From Atopsyche davidsoni (lineage: Eukaryota > Arthropoda > Insecta > Trichoptera > Hydrobiosidae): DNA of 64,000 nucleotides. Positions 48,288-59,814 of the stretch are shown here, in pieces (within the stretch, counting starts at the first letter, position 1; each line of letters opens with the position of its first letter). Location of the stretch: the NCBI GenBank assembly GCA_022113835.1, contig JAILWY010000027.1, positions 932,501 to 996,500 of the forward strand, written 5' to 3'. The translations under genes were made by a program, and so were the position numbers. A model generated the notes under the pieces. That model worked only from the letters and a program-made list of their open reading frames with translations. It made no database searches and was not told where the DNA came from.

Positions 48288-48809
48288 TATTATCTAGTCG
48301 GCTAGATATTTTCAAGGTCAAATATCCTATTTTCAGACAACAGCTTTTTGAGCTGCTTTAGAATTAGTCCCATGGGAGTCAATGATTTTTCACAAATTTC
48401 TTTTACCAAATTAAAGAATATTCGCAGAAAATATGTCCATAGTATAAAAGAATCAATAGTTTTTGGACGAAGATTACTTCCAAAGGAAAATAGCAAACAA
48501 AATTACTAGAAGAGCACAATAGGATATATCAGTTTTATTTCCCACTTTCCCCAGATAGACTTGTTTAAATCAATACACAAAATAAATAGTAGTAGTTTGC
48601 ATTATTTTCTACATAATGTTTATATAAATATACGATAGATTATTTCCGTTTAAATTTACATCACAATATTGCTTTTAAATAATTTTATTATACAATACTA
48701 TTAATAATCCTGCAGTCACATTTTCTACACAAAAAATTCAAACCACCTCTTATTTTATTTGACACAGCTTTAATCATGATATTCAAAATATCTAGTATTT
48801 CCATTTCTC

Positions 48810-48814
<5 letters not shown>

Positions 48815-48842
<28 letters not shown>
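48815..48842. repeat. (TA)n microsatellite
   Basis: About 14 uninterrupted TA units. Confidence 0.95.
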
Positions 48843-48849
<7 letters not shown>

Positions 48850-49542
48850 GTTTATCTTTCTTAACTGATATTCAATACATTTTTATTTTATTATTAATGT
48901 AGATTTGCGACAAAAGAAATTTGAATTCAACCTTGCATTCAATCTGTCTACAGAGAATTGCTCACAAAAGTAATATCATTGGCTTAGAATTAATAATAAC
49001 TAAGTTGTTTAGTGAAAATGGAATATTTTAACAGATAATAATATTTATGGGATCGTTATCATAAAACTTCTTACTGTGTCAGCTGCTTAGCTCAGGTTTT
49101 CTATTTGATATACTATAAGGGTCAGAGCTTGCTTTTTTATTGTGATAATTGTGGAGTCTATGATGAATCAAAGTACCAAAGAAACATTATATACAAAACA
49201 TAAGTAAGAAAAAGAAGTGCTTAGTAAAAAAAATATTTCATTGAAATAAATGATGTCAATATATATCTAGAAAATTGTTACAAACAAATTTCATAAAAAT
49301 GATAAAATCAATGTATCTTCTTTAAAAAAATCGTATGGACTTGGCAAGGTACAAAAATAAACTATACATAATCTTTTTATAGTGTCTTTGTCTACAAACG
49401 TAAACACTTTTTTAATTGATTTAATGAGTTTGGGTACTTTGATCATCATCATTGATGGTGAAAATAAAATCATATCACATAGTCATGATGAGTACCGAAA
49501 TCTCAGCAAAACTCACTTAGTCACTTTACTTTTAATGGGATA

Positions 49543-50450
49543 TTAAACGTTTGCATAGAAAGTAAGTTTCATTTCCACGGACTCCGGGGCACTGTTTCTT
49601 CGTGGTTTTTTAAATCTCTGTAAATCTTTGCTCCTGATGAGCCCGGAGGCCGCTGCATCGCACCTGGCCCTGTACTTTCCTGACTGTGTGATTGGTAGAT
49701 GTGGAAACTCACTATGATACGTCTGACTGTTAACGATACCGTTCTTTTTAGCAAATTCTTCCATTTGTGATATGGTATACTCGTACGAAGACTGCTGGCT
49801 AACATTCTCCACTGAGCGGAAGGCAGCGAGAACTGCGTTCTTGTGAGGGATTCCCTTGAACCTTCCAACAGCTGTGATATTTGATTCTCCCGCTACATCT
49901 TGAAAGAAATCCTCGATAAGAAATTTCTCAGAAATTTTCATTAGTCTGTTGTTATCTTCAGATTTAAATTCATTCATTCGTAATTCTGTTTCTGTATCAG
50001 AAGTGGGCGCTGAAAATGCTTTTTTAGCTAGTTTTTTATTTGTATTTTGGTTTGCATTTATTAATTTTTCATTTTCTTTATCTTCAGTGCTCTTATTTTT
50101 CATTTTTAATTTATCCTTGCTATTCTGCTTCAATGTCAGATCAAACAATAACTTCTCACATTCATTAGGTTTCTTTTCAATATACTCTTCGTTGAGTTTT
50201 TTAATTTCCTCCAGTGTCTGAAAGAACATTTTTGTCTTTTTGAAGCGTTCCTTGTACTTTGAAGACTTTATGTGTTCATCTTCTTTTGGTTCGTTGGACA
50301 TTATATTTTCACTCTTTATACCATTACAATTATTTTTAGAAATAGCAGCATGTATTTCACTGGCATCTTGATTATTTTTTTCTTCGTTGATTGGTAAAAT
50401 TTCATCTTCTATTGTTGGTTGAGAGGCTTTTTTATATTCCACAGTGGTAC
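49543..50450 (-). CDS. Filamin-like gene, terminal exon
   Basis: Starts after TTCGTTTCAG, completing a Gly codon left by the preceding exon, and runs 301 residues to TAA 49545-49543. Lys/Glu-rich with a likely helical or coiled stretch (MFFQTLEEIKKLNEEYIEKK). The more conserved-looking end has GIPHKNAVLAAFRSVE and a basic KKPRRNSAPE that resembles a kinase site. Confidence 0.85.
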
Positions 50451-53400
50451 CTGAAACGAATTGAAATGTGTGATTTAATTGAATATTGTTAGTCGTAAAA
50501 TCAAATTGAATTTGATACAATGCACAAAATAAACTTTCCTCTTATATTTGTAGATTTACATTTGTTTTATATGCCCAGTAAAAATAATTTCTTATATTTA
50601 AAACTCAAATGTAAATACACACAATTCATTTTTATAATAAAATACACAGTTTCTGAAAAGTTGTTTAACGCAAACAATAGCTGTTAAATAAATCTCACTG
50701 CTTGTAGAAATAGCTATTTCATTAATTACTCTCTCAAATTTAGATTATATAGTTTTATCTGAATTAAAAGGTGTGTACCAACCTGGTCTTAAAAGTTTAA
50801 ATGGCATTGAAATCTCTGACTATAGTCAGACCAATTATGAGATTTAGGGATCCCTGTTTTGAGGTGAGTTATTGAGGTGAGCTCAGAGGAAATAAAAATA
50901 GGAAAAAGATGATTATGATAAAATAAGAATTTGCATATGGAAGAAATAAATTTTTCAGAATAATTGGCTTGTTCTGAAATGCATACGGCTATTAGAATTG
51001 GATGTAATTTTTAATTTTACTGGTGTAAATTTACAATTTGATTGAATGCCTCAGTGCCGGTTATTTGTACACTTGGATATATAGATTGTAATAAAAAATA
51101 TTTACAGTAAGCTGTAGGTATGTTGAGCTTGTCCCAACTGTATTTTGGAAATTTATCTATACGAATATAGTATGCGAATGTTTTTAATACCTTCTCTATA
51201 AACGGCATCCGATTGCAGGAATTGCATCGAAGAAGCTGTTCTTTTAGAATTCCTGCAAAACGCTCCAAGGTTTTCGGGAGACTTAGAAGTTGCGTTTTCC
51301 ATCAACGTCTGTTTTTTCAAGATATTCTTACTATTCAAAGGAGTTGTACGATTTTCAAAAACAGCCAAAATATCTCCAATAGGCTTTGTAGATTTCATTA
51401 CTTCTTCAATTTTACTGTCAAACCTTTCATGATTTCCCATTATTTCTTTCACGTGTGATTTAGCAGCTGCTGTTTGTGTTCTATTGTATTTTATTTCATT
51501 TGCATCAATTTTTGTCTCCGAGTCATTGCGTGGTGTTGAAAGTCTCTTTTGTAAATGCAACTCAATTCTAGCCTTTCTCTCAGAAATGGAAGGTATGGAA
51601 TCCGTTGAAGTTGCTAAACTTTTATCAATATCTTCGTACTTTCCTTGGCCAGACATTGAGCTATTACTTTGTGACATTTTACTGACCAAATTCGTTTTAT
51701 TAGTATTCACATTTCGGTCGATATTCTCTAATGAAAAATATTTTTTGAGACAGTTAATATTTTTGATCTGAGGTAAATCAAAGGTCTTTGATTTGCTGCT
51801 TAAAAATGTTTCTCGAGCCTCTTTTATTTGTTTTAAGTTTTCTATTTTAGCTTTCAAGCCCGCAACTCCAGGAAATCCATCAGTATCTTCAATTTCAATA
51901 TCTTTATCTATTTTATTATGTGTAAAATTATCACTCAAAGAAATTTGAGATATTATTTCACTGTTTTCTTTATTCATATCAATTAGAGATAATTTGGTAT
52001 CATAGTTTTGTTGCTTACTTTCATAGAAGCTTTGTATATCTGGTGTAGTTGAATTACTGATATCTTTTAATGCTTGCATTCTCTGTTCACTGGCGTGTCC
52101 ATTCCATGTCACAACTAAGCGGTGCTCATCTTTTTGTATTTTTAACAATGAACTTGAATCATCTTTGTCAATTGAACTGTTATTACTACTGAGAGAGTTC
52201 ATCCTTCTACAAACAAAACCTCCAAATTGAGGTTCTGGTGTCGAGAAGCTGGATTCATCACAATCTACGATTGGTGATAGAGTTGACATGGAATCTAAAA
52301 ACCTATCGATTCTCTCAGATAATTTTACAAGACTTATGGGTTTTGGTTGATATTTACTTTTGAAAATATCCATTTCTTTTGGTTTGTCAGCCTTAAAAGA
52401 TGTTGAGACACATGAATTGTGGTTTTTTTCGTCGCTTTTTCCTAAAAAAGCACACCTGTTATTTATTTGATAATTGATATTATCACAAACTATTTGTTCC
52501 ATTATATCTTCAGGTTCATTAAGAACGGACTCTAAGTTTATTTTACTGTTGGATTTATCAGTTGAAGTACCACTGTTTGTTCTATTCATAATTTCTCCTG
52601 TTGGACTGTTAGACTTTTCTACCTTTTCGTTCCAGTATTCTTTCCATTTCGCAACAAAACTAGTTTTCCCTTGACAAATCGATTCTTCTATTTGATTATT
52701 TTCTAAATTGGCATCAAAACACTGTTTCCATTTTTCATTTATACTCGGAAGTTTTGCTATGACTTGAGTATTTCTTTTCTTACTCAGGGAATCATTCCTT
52801 CTAATTACTGCAGTTTTTTTTTTTAGAATAGACCTGTGCTTCATCTCTTCGCTCTTTTCCATTGCTTTTATTTTGTCGTCCCAGTATTCCTTCTTATCTG
52901 AAACCATTTTTGAAACTCCTTTAGACCCAGAAGGACTTGCAGGCGGACTTATTTGTCTTTCAAAATTTTCACTCAGAGTATCTGTACTTTTTCCTTTGAT
53001 TAAGTTTTGGAATATGTCAAATTCTTTTTGGACTAAATTTAGATTTCCAGCTTGCTGTTCAGCATCAGGAGTCTGAACCAGAGAAATCAACCTTCTTTTA
53101 TCCTTTCTTTTGGATGTTTTTCCTTTTGCTGCGTCTCCATTATCTGACCCATTCACATCTGCATTAAAATCAGACGCAGAATCGTCACTTTCAGCTTTGA
53201 ATTTTAAATATTCACTTTTCTTTTTGTCTTTCTTATTTTCACTAACTTTATGATGTTTCCAACTGTCTCGTTTCAAAAACAGCTGTTCTGAAATTCCTTC
53301 ACTTGTTTTATAATTTAGAAATACTTCCCCAGTGTATTTTTGGTTTTCTCCGCTTGAATCGCAATACTTGGAGCGTTTATGAAAATTTGAGTTCTGTGTG

Positions 53401-56400
53401 TCATCCTCTTCAATGTTCTTGGTTTTTGAAATCTCTGAAATTTCATTTTCATCTATTGGAGTAATCTGATTCCCAGATTGAATAATCTTTGGATACAATT
53501 TATCAACAAAATCTGCACCGTTACAATTGTTACTACCGGAATTGAATACTTTTTCTTTCTTTGCTTCACTCTCAGTTATGTTTTTCCAGATCTCTCTTTC
53601 TGCAGGTCCCATACTGGCAAGTTGTTCTAAGTTTATTACATTGTTATCTTTACATTTTCCTAAAAAAGAAAATTCATTTTCATTCTCTTCAATAGAAAAT
53701 AATTTTCCCCTTGGAGAAAAATCACTTCTAGGTGTAGTATTGTTAGAATCTGGAGAACTGTTCAGTTCATCTATACTTATATAAGCAGAGTCCCAGGTAT
53801 CTATGCTATTATTACGAGAACCATTCAAATAAACTATATCTTCATTATGTTGGCTGGAGACACTAGCATGGTTTCGTAATACGGGTAAAGGGTCATTAAC
53901 ACACGCGGCTCCATCAATTTTAATATCATTTAAATCTAATTCCTTTATACCTTTTTGATCTGCTTCAAGGCTTTCAAATGTTTCCACTTCGATACACTCT
54001 TGAGATTCAATTGCTTCCTTGAGAGACAATGGTTCTTCGTACATTCTGAGGATTTGACTATCCGTCATATCTTCAAACGGAGTGGGTGGTATAGGAGTTG
54101 CAAAGTTCAAGGATCCGCTGTCATCAGAGCTATAATGTTCTATATCTTGTATTGTCTTCTGTACTTTCTTATCATATTTAACAAGAGCCTCTTCTAAGTT
54201 AGATGCTTCAATTATAGAGTCCATATCAGCTTCTATTATAGGCGGATTCATCATACATGTTGGTGTTACAGGTTCTCCTATTCGAAAATTGATAGAAGGT
54301 GAAACCTTCCCATCATCTGTACAAATTTCTTTCTCAAAGTGTTTGTTGTTTAACGCATTATTTGTTTCTTCACAGAAACTGTCAATAAATCCACCCAATG
54401 AGTCAAAAACTTGGTCTTCAAATTGATAATGATCAAACTCATTGTAAAAATTTCTGCCGGATTCCGAAGCTTCAAGAACCTTACAAACCGGTGTGATTGG
54501 TCTTTCCGGAAATAATTCTTCTTTTGAAGCCATAGCATATTCCTCCAGACTTCCAAATATCTTAAACGCGGGAGTTTTTGGTCTATGTGGTATGGCCTCC
54601 TCTGGTTCAGTTTCTTCATCGTTTTCTAGTAATTTTAAAACTGGGGTCTTAGGTCTATTTGGTAGTTCTTTGATTAACTTTGCAGATTTTTCATCCTTTT
54701 CAATCAAAAATTTTATTTTTGGACTTTTACCCCTTTGTGGCGAATCTTCTGCAACTATTGTCTTGTGTGCATCTTCTTTAATGCTCTCCTCTTTTGTTAT
54801 TAAAACTGGGGTTTTTGATCTTTCTAGAAACTCATCAAAAACTGGTTCCGCTTCAGGTGGTATGAGATCCAACAATGATTCATTTTCATCATCATCAAAA
54901 GATGAAATGATAATTTCTATCAACGGTGCTTTCGAATAGAATCTGTCTTCTTCTTTCTCAAAACTAACATCTGCAGGGGTGTTAAAATTGTCGATGAATG
55001 TTTTCGAGTTCAGTTCACTTTCCATTGAATATTCGGATATATCTAGATCATAAATATCAGCTGTCTTATTAAAACTTGGATACTGTTTTTTAAACTGCTT
55101 TCTAAGCTCTCCTGCACTGACTCTATCGTCCGTTGAATAAGCATGTCCTATTTTATCCTTATTGAACTTAGGTAGACAATCATTTATGGTAGAATTTACT
55201 ATATCAGGAGTGGATGAGTAGCTTTTGAGAGCAGAAATATCTTCAACACCGTATTTGTGATTTCTTTCAAACTCTTTACAAACTTGCAGCATAACGATAA
55301 CATTTTTCACAATCAATTTGAAATTTCTTTTAAGCCCATATAAATCACAATTATGAGTATTTTTGTAATGTATTAAATCTGGTCCAGGGAGTATTTTATT
55401 CTGCTGCAGACTCTTGTTAAGGTTCTCCAGAGACTTGGAGCTGTGCAAAAGTGCTTCTGCATCTTTATCAGATATCTTTTCAAGTCGTCCATCATCAGTG
55501 AGCAGCATTTTTTCAGTGACAAAGTCTACGATTCTAAACACTATCTTTCTTTCTGATTTGAGAGTTTCATCCATTGCATCTTCATCCTCATATTCATAAC
55601 TGTTCTGTCTTTCAACAGATCCACGCTCAATATTAATACCAAACGGAGAACCCATAATATGACAGCCTTTACTAATAAGGGTTAATTCATGAAATCCATC
55701 TGTACTCGGTGTGTATGAAACCTTAACTCTATCGTGTCTTATAGTGATGCTTACATCTATATCGTTTTTAATCTTTGGAATAAAGTAATTATTCTCTACT
55801 TTATTTTGATCAAACGTTCTCATATAGGAACATCCTTGTATAATTGGTAATGGCAAAGGCATTGTGCATTTTCTTTGCCCTAAATTAAACAAGACGTTTC
55901 TTATTACATGAGCTCTTCCATATATAACAGGAACAAGAACAGATCCATAGCAATCTCCTGGTCCTTTAATCTGAACTGAAATATCTCCAGGTTCGACTCC
56001 TTGCTGCGCTGTGGGGTACAGGTAGAAGTTGGTCTTCCGACCTTTGGAAGCTGTGATGAGCCCCATACCTCGAGCTACATAGTCGAGGGTGTATGCTTGG
56101 ACGTTGAGGATCGGAGAACCGACTCTGGAGACGGCCGGGCTGATGCGCCCGATGGCTTCCTTGATGCAGGTCAGGTAGTGGGTCAAGCGGCATTCTTGAT
56201 ATGTTGATAGCACTCTCTGGGAAAGTTCATGCTGGGAGAAAATCTGCAAATAAGTAAATTAGGGAAATCATTACAAGTCTCAATTAAGGTAATATTGGGT
56301 ATTATTTTCCAAAATTTTGCATAAATTTTTATATAAAATATTAAAAATAAATAATTTCAAGAGAACCACAGAAAGCGTCACTTCATATTTATAAAACAAA

Positions 56401-59400
56401 AAAAATCGGAAAGATAAAAAAAAATAATTCGCTGCATTTTGTTTTGCAGGCTGGATTCTTCAAATACCTGCGGCCATAAAATTCAGGAGAGAGAAAAAAA
56501 AAAAAAAGAAGCTGCAAATCCAAAAGTTTGGCGCTACTTAACGAACACGTAAAACTACAAACAGGCACATCTACGATTACGTGGTGTCTTAGTTTAGCAT
56601 GCGCGGCGGGGGAAGCTCAGTCGTAGACATCACAAAGAGAAGACACGTCACATTTCAAAAATATATATTTTATCTTGTTGAGGGACAAGGCATTTATTTG
56701 GTGAAGATCCATTTTTTTAAATTTTTTTTTATTAATGACATGGGTAACTTTTTATACTTTCTTCACTTTGAGTTTATTATAGTTTTAGCATGACTAGTTT
56801 CGACCAACAGACTTGGTCATCATCAGATGCAGAACAAAACTGAACTATAATAAACTCAAAGTGAAGAAAGTATAAAAAGTTACCCATATCATTTATTAAT
56901 AAAAAAAAATATATATATTTTATATAAATTTTTATGAATTTCATTCATAGAAAACTCGTATTTTATTTAAGCCTTCAAATAACTTTAAACGTCAATTAAT
57001 AATGAAAACAAAAAGTATTGCAGGTGTTATTTATGTTTTCCACTATAAATTACGACAGTAAAATAAGGTGAATAAAGAGTATTTTATTCAATAAAACGGT
57101 TAACTTTGATATCGATTAGCAATATTTTGGACCTACAAGTTTCATAATAAGAATATCAACTTATTGATTTATTTTAAAGTATTTTGTTAATATACGCACG
57201 AAGTTGTGTGTTACGACGTAAAGCATGAGCTTTCATCTTTTTATAGAATTATAAATCTATAATATCTGAGTGAATCAATATGTTAGTGGCGTGCGGTTTA
57301 CACAAACAAAAAATATTTTAAAAAACACAGCAATTCTTGTGCTATTGTTATATCTTTTCATCTATTGTTTTCTTATACATATTATAAGAGTTATTAAAAA
57401 AAAATTATCTTCGTTCATAGTTTGAATTTTTTTTTAATTCTACGCTCGCTACAAACTAAAAGTTTTTTTCTTTAATTATAAGTTAAATATTGGGTCCGTC
57501 TTTAGGGCAGCTCTAGGCAGCTGAAGTTTCGGCATATCTAGGTGTTCTCAGGTCACGTCTTTCCTCCTGAAACTCGCTGATATTTGAAGAGCTAATGACG
57601 TCACTGCGTCGTGCTTGCGGCCCCTCTCCCTCCTCCGCCGGCCAGCGCGCTAGTATTCAAAATAACCACCGATTAATAATTAATGCCTGGCTTCTGAAAC
57701 CACGATCAATGATTAAAAAATCAATATATCCGTACTCAAAGCACTCGCAGGTTTATTTCGTTGACGATGTGTTTTCAGATAATGTCAAAAATGCATCATT
57801 TTGAAGTATTGATTTTATATTTTAGCCCGTCACAGAATGACGTATTCGATGAACGATGCAATAGTATTTGAATATATATTTGGCTGAATACTCGAATAGC
57901 TGGGTAGTCGAGTTTTAAGAAGACGCTGCTCACGTTTTCCTTCCAATTCATTGGTTGACATTTCGTGTCACAAACAACGCATCACTGTTCTTTATTTGAA
58001 AAATTCTAAATTTGAAATTCTTGCGGTGAACAACAGAATTTTATAATTCGTACATATTGAAACTCGCTAAAGCATATTGTATAGTTTTATTCAATTAGTT
58101 TATGAATTAAAATATTATCCTATCGTCTTGAAATTCGGCACATAGCTGCGGAAAAACTTACTGAACATACATGCAAAAAATCAGCGTTGTATCTTTTAAG
58201 ATACAACGCTTTTATATAGAGAACCAAAAAATGAAAAAATTAAACATACACACACACACACAATGGATATTATTATTATAGATTAGAAATCAATTGCGCA
58301 CAAGTGTGCAATTTTAATTGCTACAACCATGGAAAACACATTTTTTTATGAGAAAAAGAAAAACCCGAAACATTTACTGAAAGATCTCGGCCGCGACAGA
58401 CTTGCTTGATTACACGAATCGGGCGGAATATCTTATATGAGAATCGGCGATTCGCAAGCACTAGGGGATGATTTGATTAATTTCTGTCCGCGACCCCCGC
58501 CCCATTAGTCCCGGGATCTCGGCAGTCGCTATGGACAATTTAATTTCGCTGAACAAAATTAACTACCCCCGTGCAAGTTGATAAATAGTTTCGCGTTTCG
58601 CGTATCTCTATAAATTACCCGAGAAATGTTCGAGCCATCGCCTGAGATAGGGCGCATCCAGCTTAATTGGATATTTTTATATCATTCTGCAATGCTTAGA
58701 CTTTTCTTCTATTATATAAATTATTTTTCAGTGAGCTTCGAGTAATAAGAAAATGTGTGCCTTTCTATATTACTAATATACGTATAAGCACAAAAAAATA
58801 TTATAAACAGATTATTGATATAATGATATGAAAAAGATAAAAGACGATAAAATTTATAGATAATAATCAGATAAATAAAAGTGAAATCAATATTATTTTT
58901 CTGATGCCTTTCCTCATAGAAAACTTAAACTTCTTTCCTCCAATGCCCCTTTTTCCTTAATTTTTTTCTTGGACAATCAGCTGGAGGATGCTTTATTTAT
59001 TGTTACGAAAAATGTGGCCAAAATAGGAGACCTTCCTTTTAAGGATTCTCTCTATATAACCACATTTAAAACGCCTCAATTATACTACTTATTATATTAC
59101 TTTGACAAAAAAAATCTGATATGACACAATACGAATTGAAACTCTGATTGTACTTTTTCCCACCTCTTGTAAATAAATCAATGCGTGAAGAATTCTTCGG
59201 TTTAACCATGCATTTATGAATAAGGTATTGATTGCATTGCTCGTTTTTATAATGTGCGTCATAAAATCGTTATCCATCGTGAGTGTTGGGCTATTGCCTT
59301 CAGGTCGTCTAGAAATAGACCTTCTGGTCGGCGTAGGCTTCTGCTTCGGATCGAGAGCTAAAGAGGAGACGCTGTCTCCATAGATAGTCAGGGACGAATG

Positions 59401-59814
59401 TCAGATATGAATAAAAGAAAGGGGAGCCAAACTGGGGAATAGCGAAAAGTGCACTCCCTGGGAAATAATATATATATATATATTTAAAAAAATTAAAGAC
59501 CAGTTGTCGGGAACTGGAAGTAGTACCACAGCGCTGCCCGGGGCCGACAGTAAAAAAAAGGTTTATTCTTCGGTTGGAGATTTTCCTTACCGGTCTGACG
59601 CCCAGGTACTGCTCGGCCAGGCGCTGGCCGTGGGCCAGGTCGGCTGGGCCGCCATGGCCACCGCAGGAGCCTGGCACGGCTCCATCCACCAGGTCGCACA
59701 GCACTCCGCCCCCAGCCCACACCGCGTCCAGGGACTGCGCCCGCACATCCCCCGGCAGCGCCTGCTGCAGCCATGCCAGCACGTCGTCTGTCTGACCACC
59801 GCTCGAGGAGAACA
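49543..59814 (-). CDS. CH-domain plus filamin-repeat protein (filamin/jitterbug-like), 3' part of the gene
   Basis: Complement join: 59814-59591, 56243-51191, 50450-49543; phases agree and give 2060 residues, incomplete at the N-terminus. The first exon plus the start of the second spell a calponin-homology domain: DVLAWLQQALPG, then LCDLVDGAVPG, LAEQYLGVRP and IFSQHELSQ. This most resembles the extra (third) CH domain of jitterbug-type filamins. A filamin-type Ig repeat follows (about 56080-55610), ending in GSPFGINIE. About 1750 further residues are low-complexity, acidic and Ser-rich, with repeated proline-directed motifs, and show no known domain. CH and filamin modules bind or organise actin, so a cytoskeletal scaffold is inferred. 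The family assignment is moderate; that this is a real gene is near certain. Confidence 0.8.
50451..51190 (-). other. Filamin-like gene intron before the last exon
   Basis: 740 nt from a weak GTATTA donor to TTCGTTTCAG. Phase is 1 on both sides. Reading through the donor adds 11 codons and a stop at 51155-51153. Confidence 0.75.
51191..56243 (-). CDS. Filamin-like gene, 5-kb central exon
   Basis: A single 5053-nt open exon from ATTTGCAG/ATTTTCTCC. It encodes the rest of the CH domain, a filamin repeat (with GVEPGDISVQIKGPGDCYGS early and GSPFGINIE at its end), and then a long disordered stretch. Five R-x-K-[ST]-P-type units lie at 54480-54840 and three Trp-based units at 52615-52880. Exons this long are rare in insects and suggest a scaffold with a rapidly evolving linker. 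Confidence 0.93.
54480..54840 (-). repeat. Array of five ~24-29 aa units with R-P-K-T-P-V-like cores
   Basis: Cores in protein order: ERSKTPVLI, QRGKSPKIKF, NRPKTPVLKL, HRPKTPAFKI and ERPITPVCKV, spaced about 72-87 bp. All but the last carry a Ser/Thr-Pro preceded by Lys; all five have the S/T-P dipeptide. Confidence 0.85.
56731..56899 (-). mobile_element. Penelope-like retroelement terminus, long inverted repeat
   Basis: Arms 56731-56785 and 56843-56899 are inverted copies (GGGTAACTTTTTATACTTTC in the left arm, its complement in the right) with a few differences near the outer ends. The ~57-base centre carries TGACTAGTTTCGACC and TTGGTCATCATCAGATG, phrases known from the terminal repeats of Penelope-like elements. 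No reverse transcriptase is present, so this is a terminal-repeat remnant. Confidence 0.7.
56788..56830 (-). ncRNA. Hammerhead ribozyme motif, type I, minimal stem III
   Basis: Minus strand, 5' to 3': GCAT (stem I, 56830-56827), CTGATGA core (56826-56820), one T, then GACCAA-GTCTG-TTGGTC (stem II, 6 perfect pairs), GAAA (56801-56798), CTAG, TC and ATGC (stem I partner, 56791-56788). Predicted cleavage falls after the C at 56792. Core residues match the hammerhead consensus; the only oddity is one extra T before stem II. Stem III is the palindrome ACTAGT, too short to fold alone, so cleavage would need a dimer, as in other minimal Penelope hammerheads. Confidence 0.7.
57490..57655. promoter_or_regulatory. 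GC-rich patch with palindromic CRE, candidate internal promoter
   Basis: TGACGTCA at 57596-57603 is a perfect CREB/ATF site. A C-rich stretch ending CGCCGGCCAGCGCGC follows at 57617-57650. In a very AT-rich intron this composition suggests a promoter or CpG-rich element, perhaps an alternative start for the filamin-like gene that skips the upstream CH exons. Confidence 0.3.
58183..58210. repeat. 28-nt near-perfect palindrome
   Basis: Arms AGCGTTGTATCTT and AAGATACAACGCT, separated by TT. Confidence 0.95.
58249..58262. repeat. (AC)n microsatellite
   Basis: Short CA/AC run. Confidence 0.8.
58903..59083 (-). pseudogene. RTE-like LINE fragment
   Basis: The minus strand aligns by eye with 19740-20000. 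It has a MWLYRE-like segment, AAGGTCTCCTATTTT, CATCCTCCAGCTGATTGTCC and a TATGAGGA tail, with internal deletions and shifts. Confidence 0.65.
59591..59814 (-). CDS. Filamin-like gene, CH-domain exon
   Basis: 224 nt from TCGTCGCAG to GTAAGG, very GC-rich. It encodes FSSSGGQTDDVLAWLQQALP, the CH-domain core with LCDLVDGAVPGSC, and ends LAEQYLGVRP. The incoming phase (one base in the previous exon) shows that more coding exons lie upstream. The aligned position of the usual W-x-D-G motif reads WAGGG, so the canonical Asp is lost. Confidence 0.85.

Larger units (their letters stand above)
45794..49542. other. Rab11 5' side and intergenic DNA to the filamin-like gene
   Basis: A slightly GC-richer patch at 45990-46070, including an ATATGGCGG (a YY1/Pho-like core), is the best place for the Rab11 promoter. 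A perfect DRE-type TATCGATA lies at 46928-46935. Hairpins sit at 46305-46341 and 48262-48287, and a TA microsatellite at 48815-48842. No coding exon seen. Confidence 0.5.
56244..59590 (-). other. Filamin-like gene intron
   Basis: GTAAGG to ATTTGCAG, phase 0. Holds the hammerhead-bearing Penelope-like end (56731-56899), a GC-rich patch with a CRE (57490-57655), a 28-nt palindrome (58183-58210), another GC-rich patch (58375-58650) and a LINE fragment (58903-59083). Confidence 0.85.
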
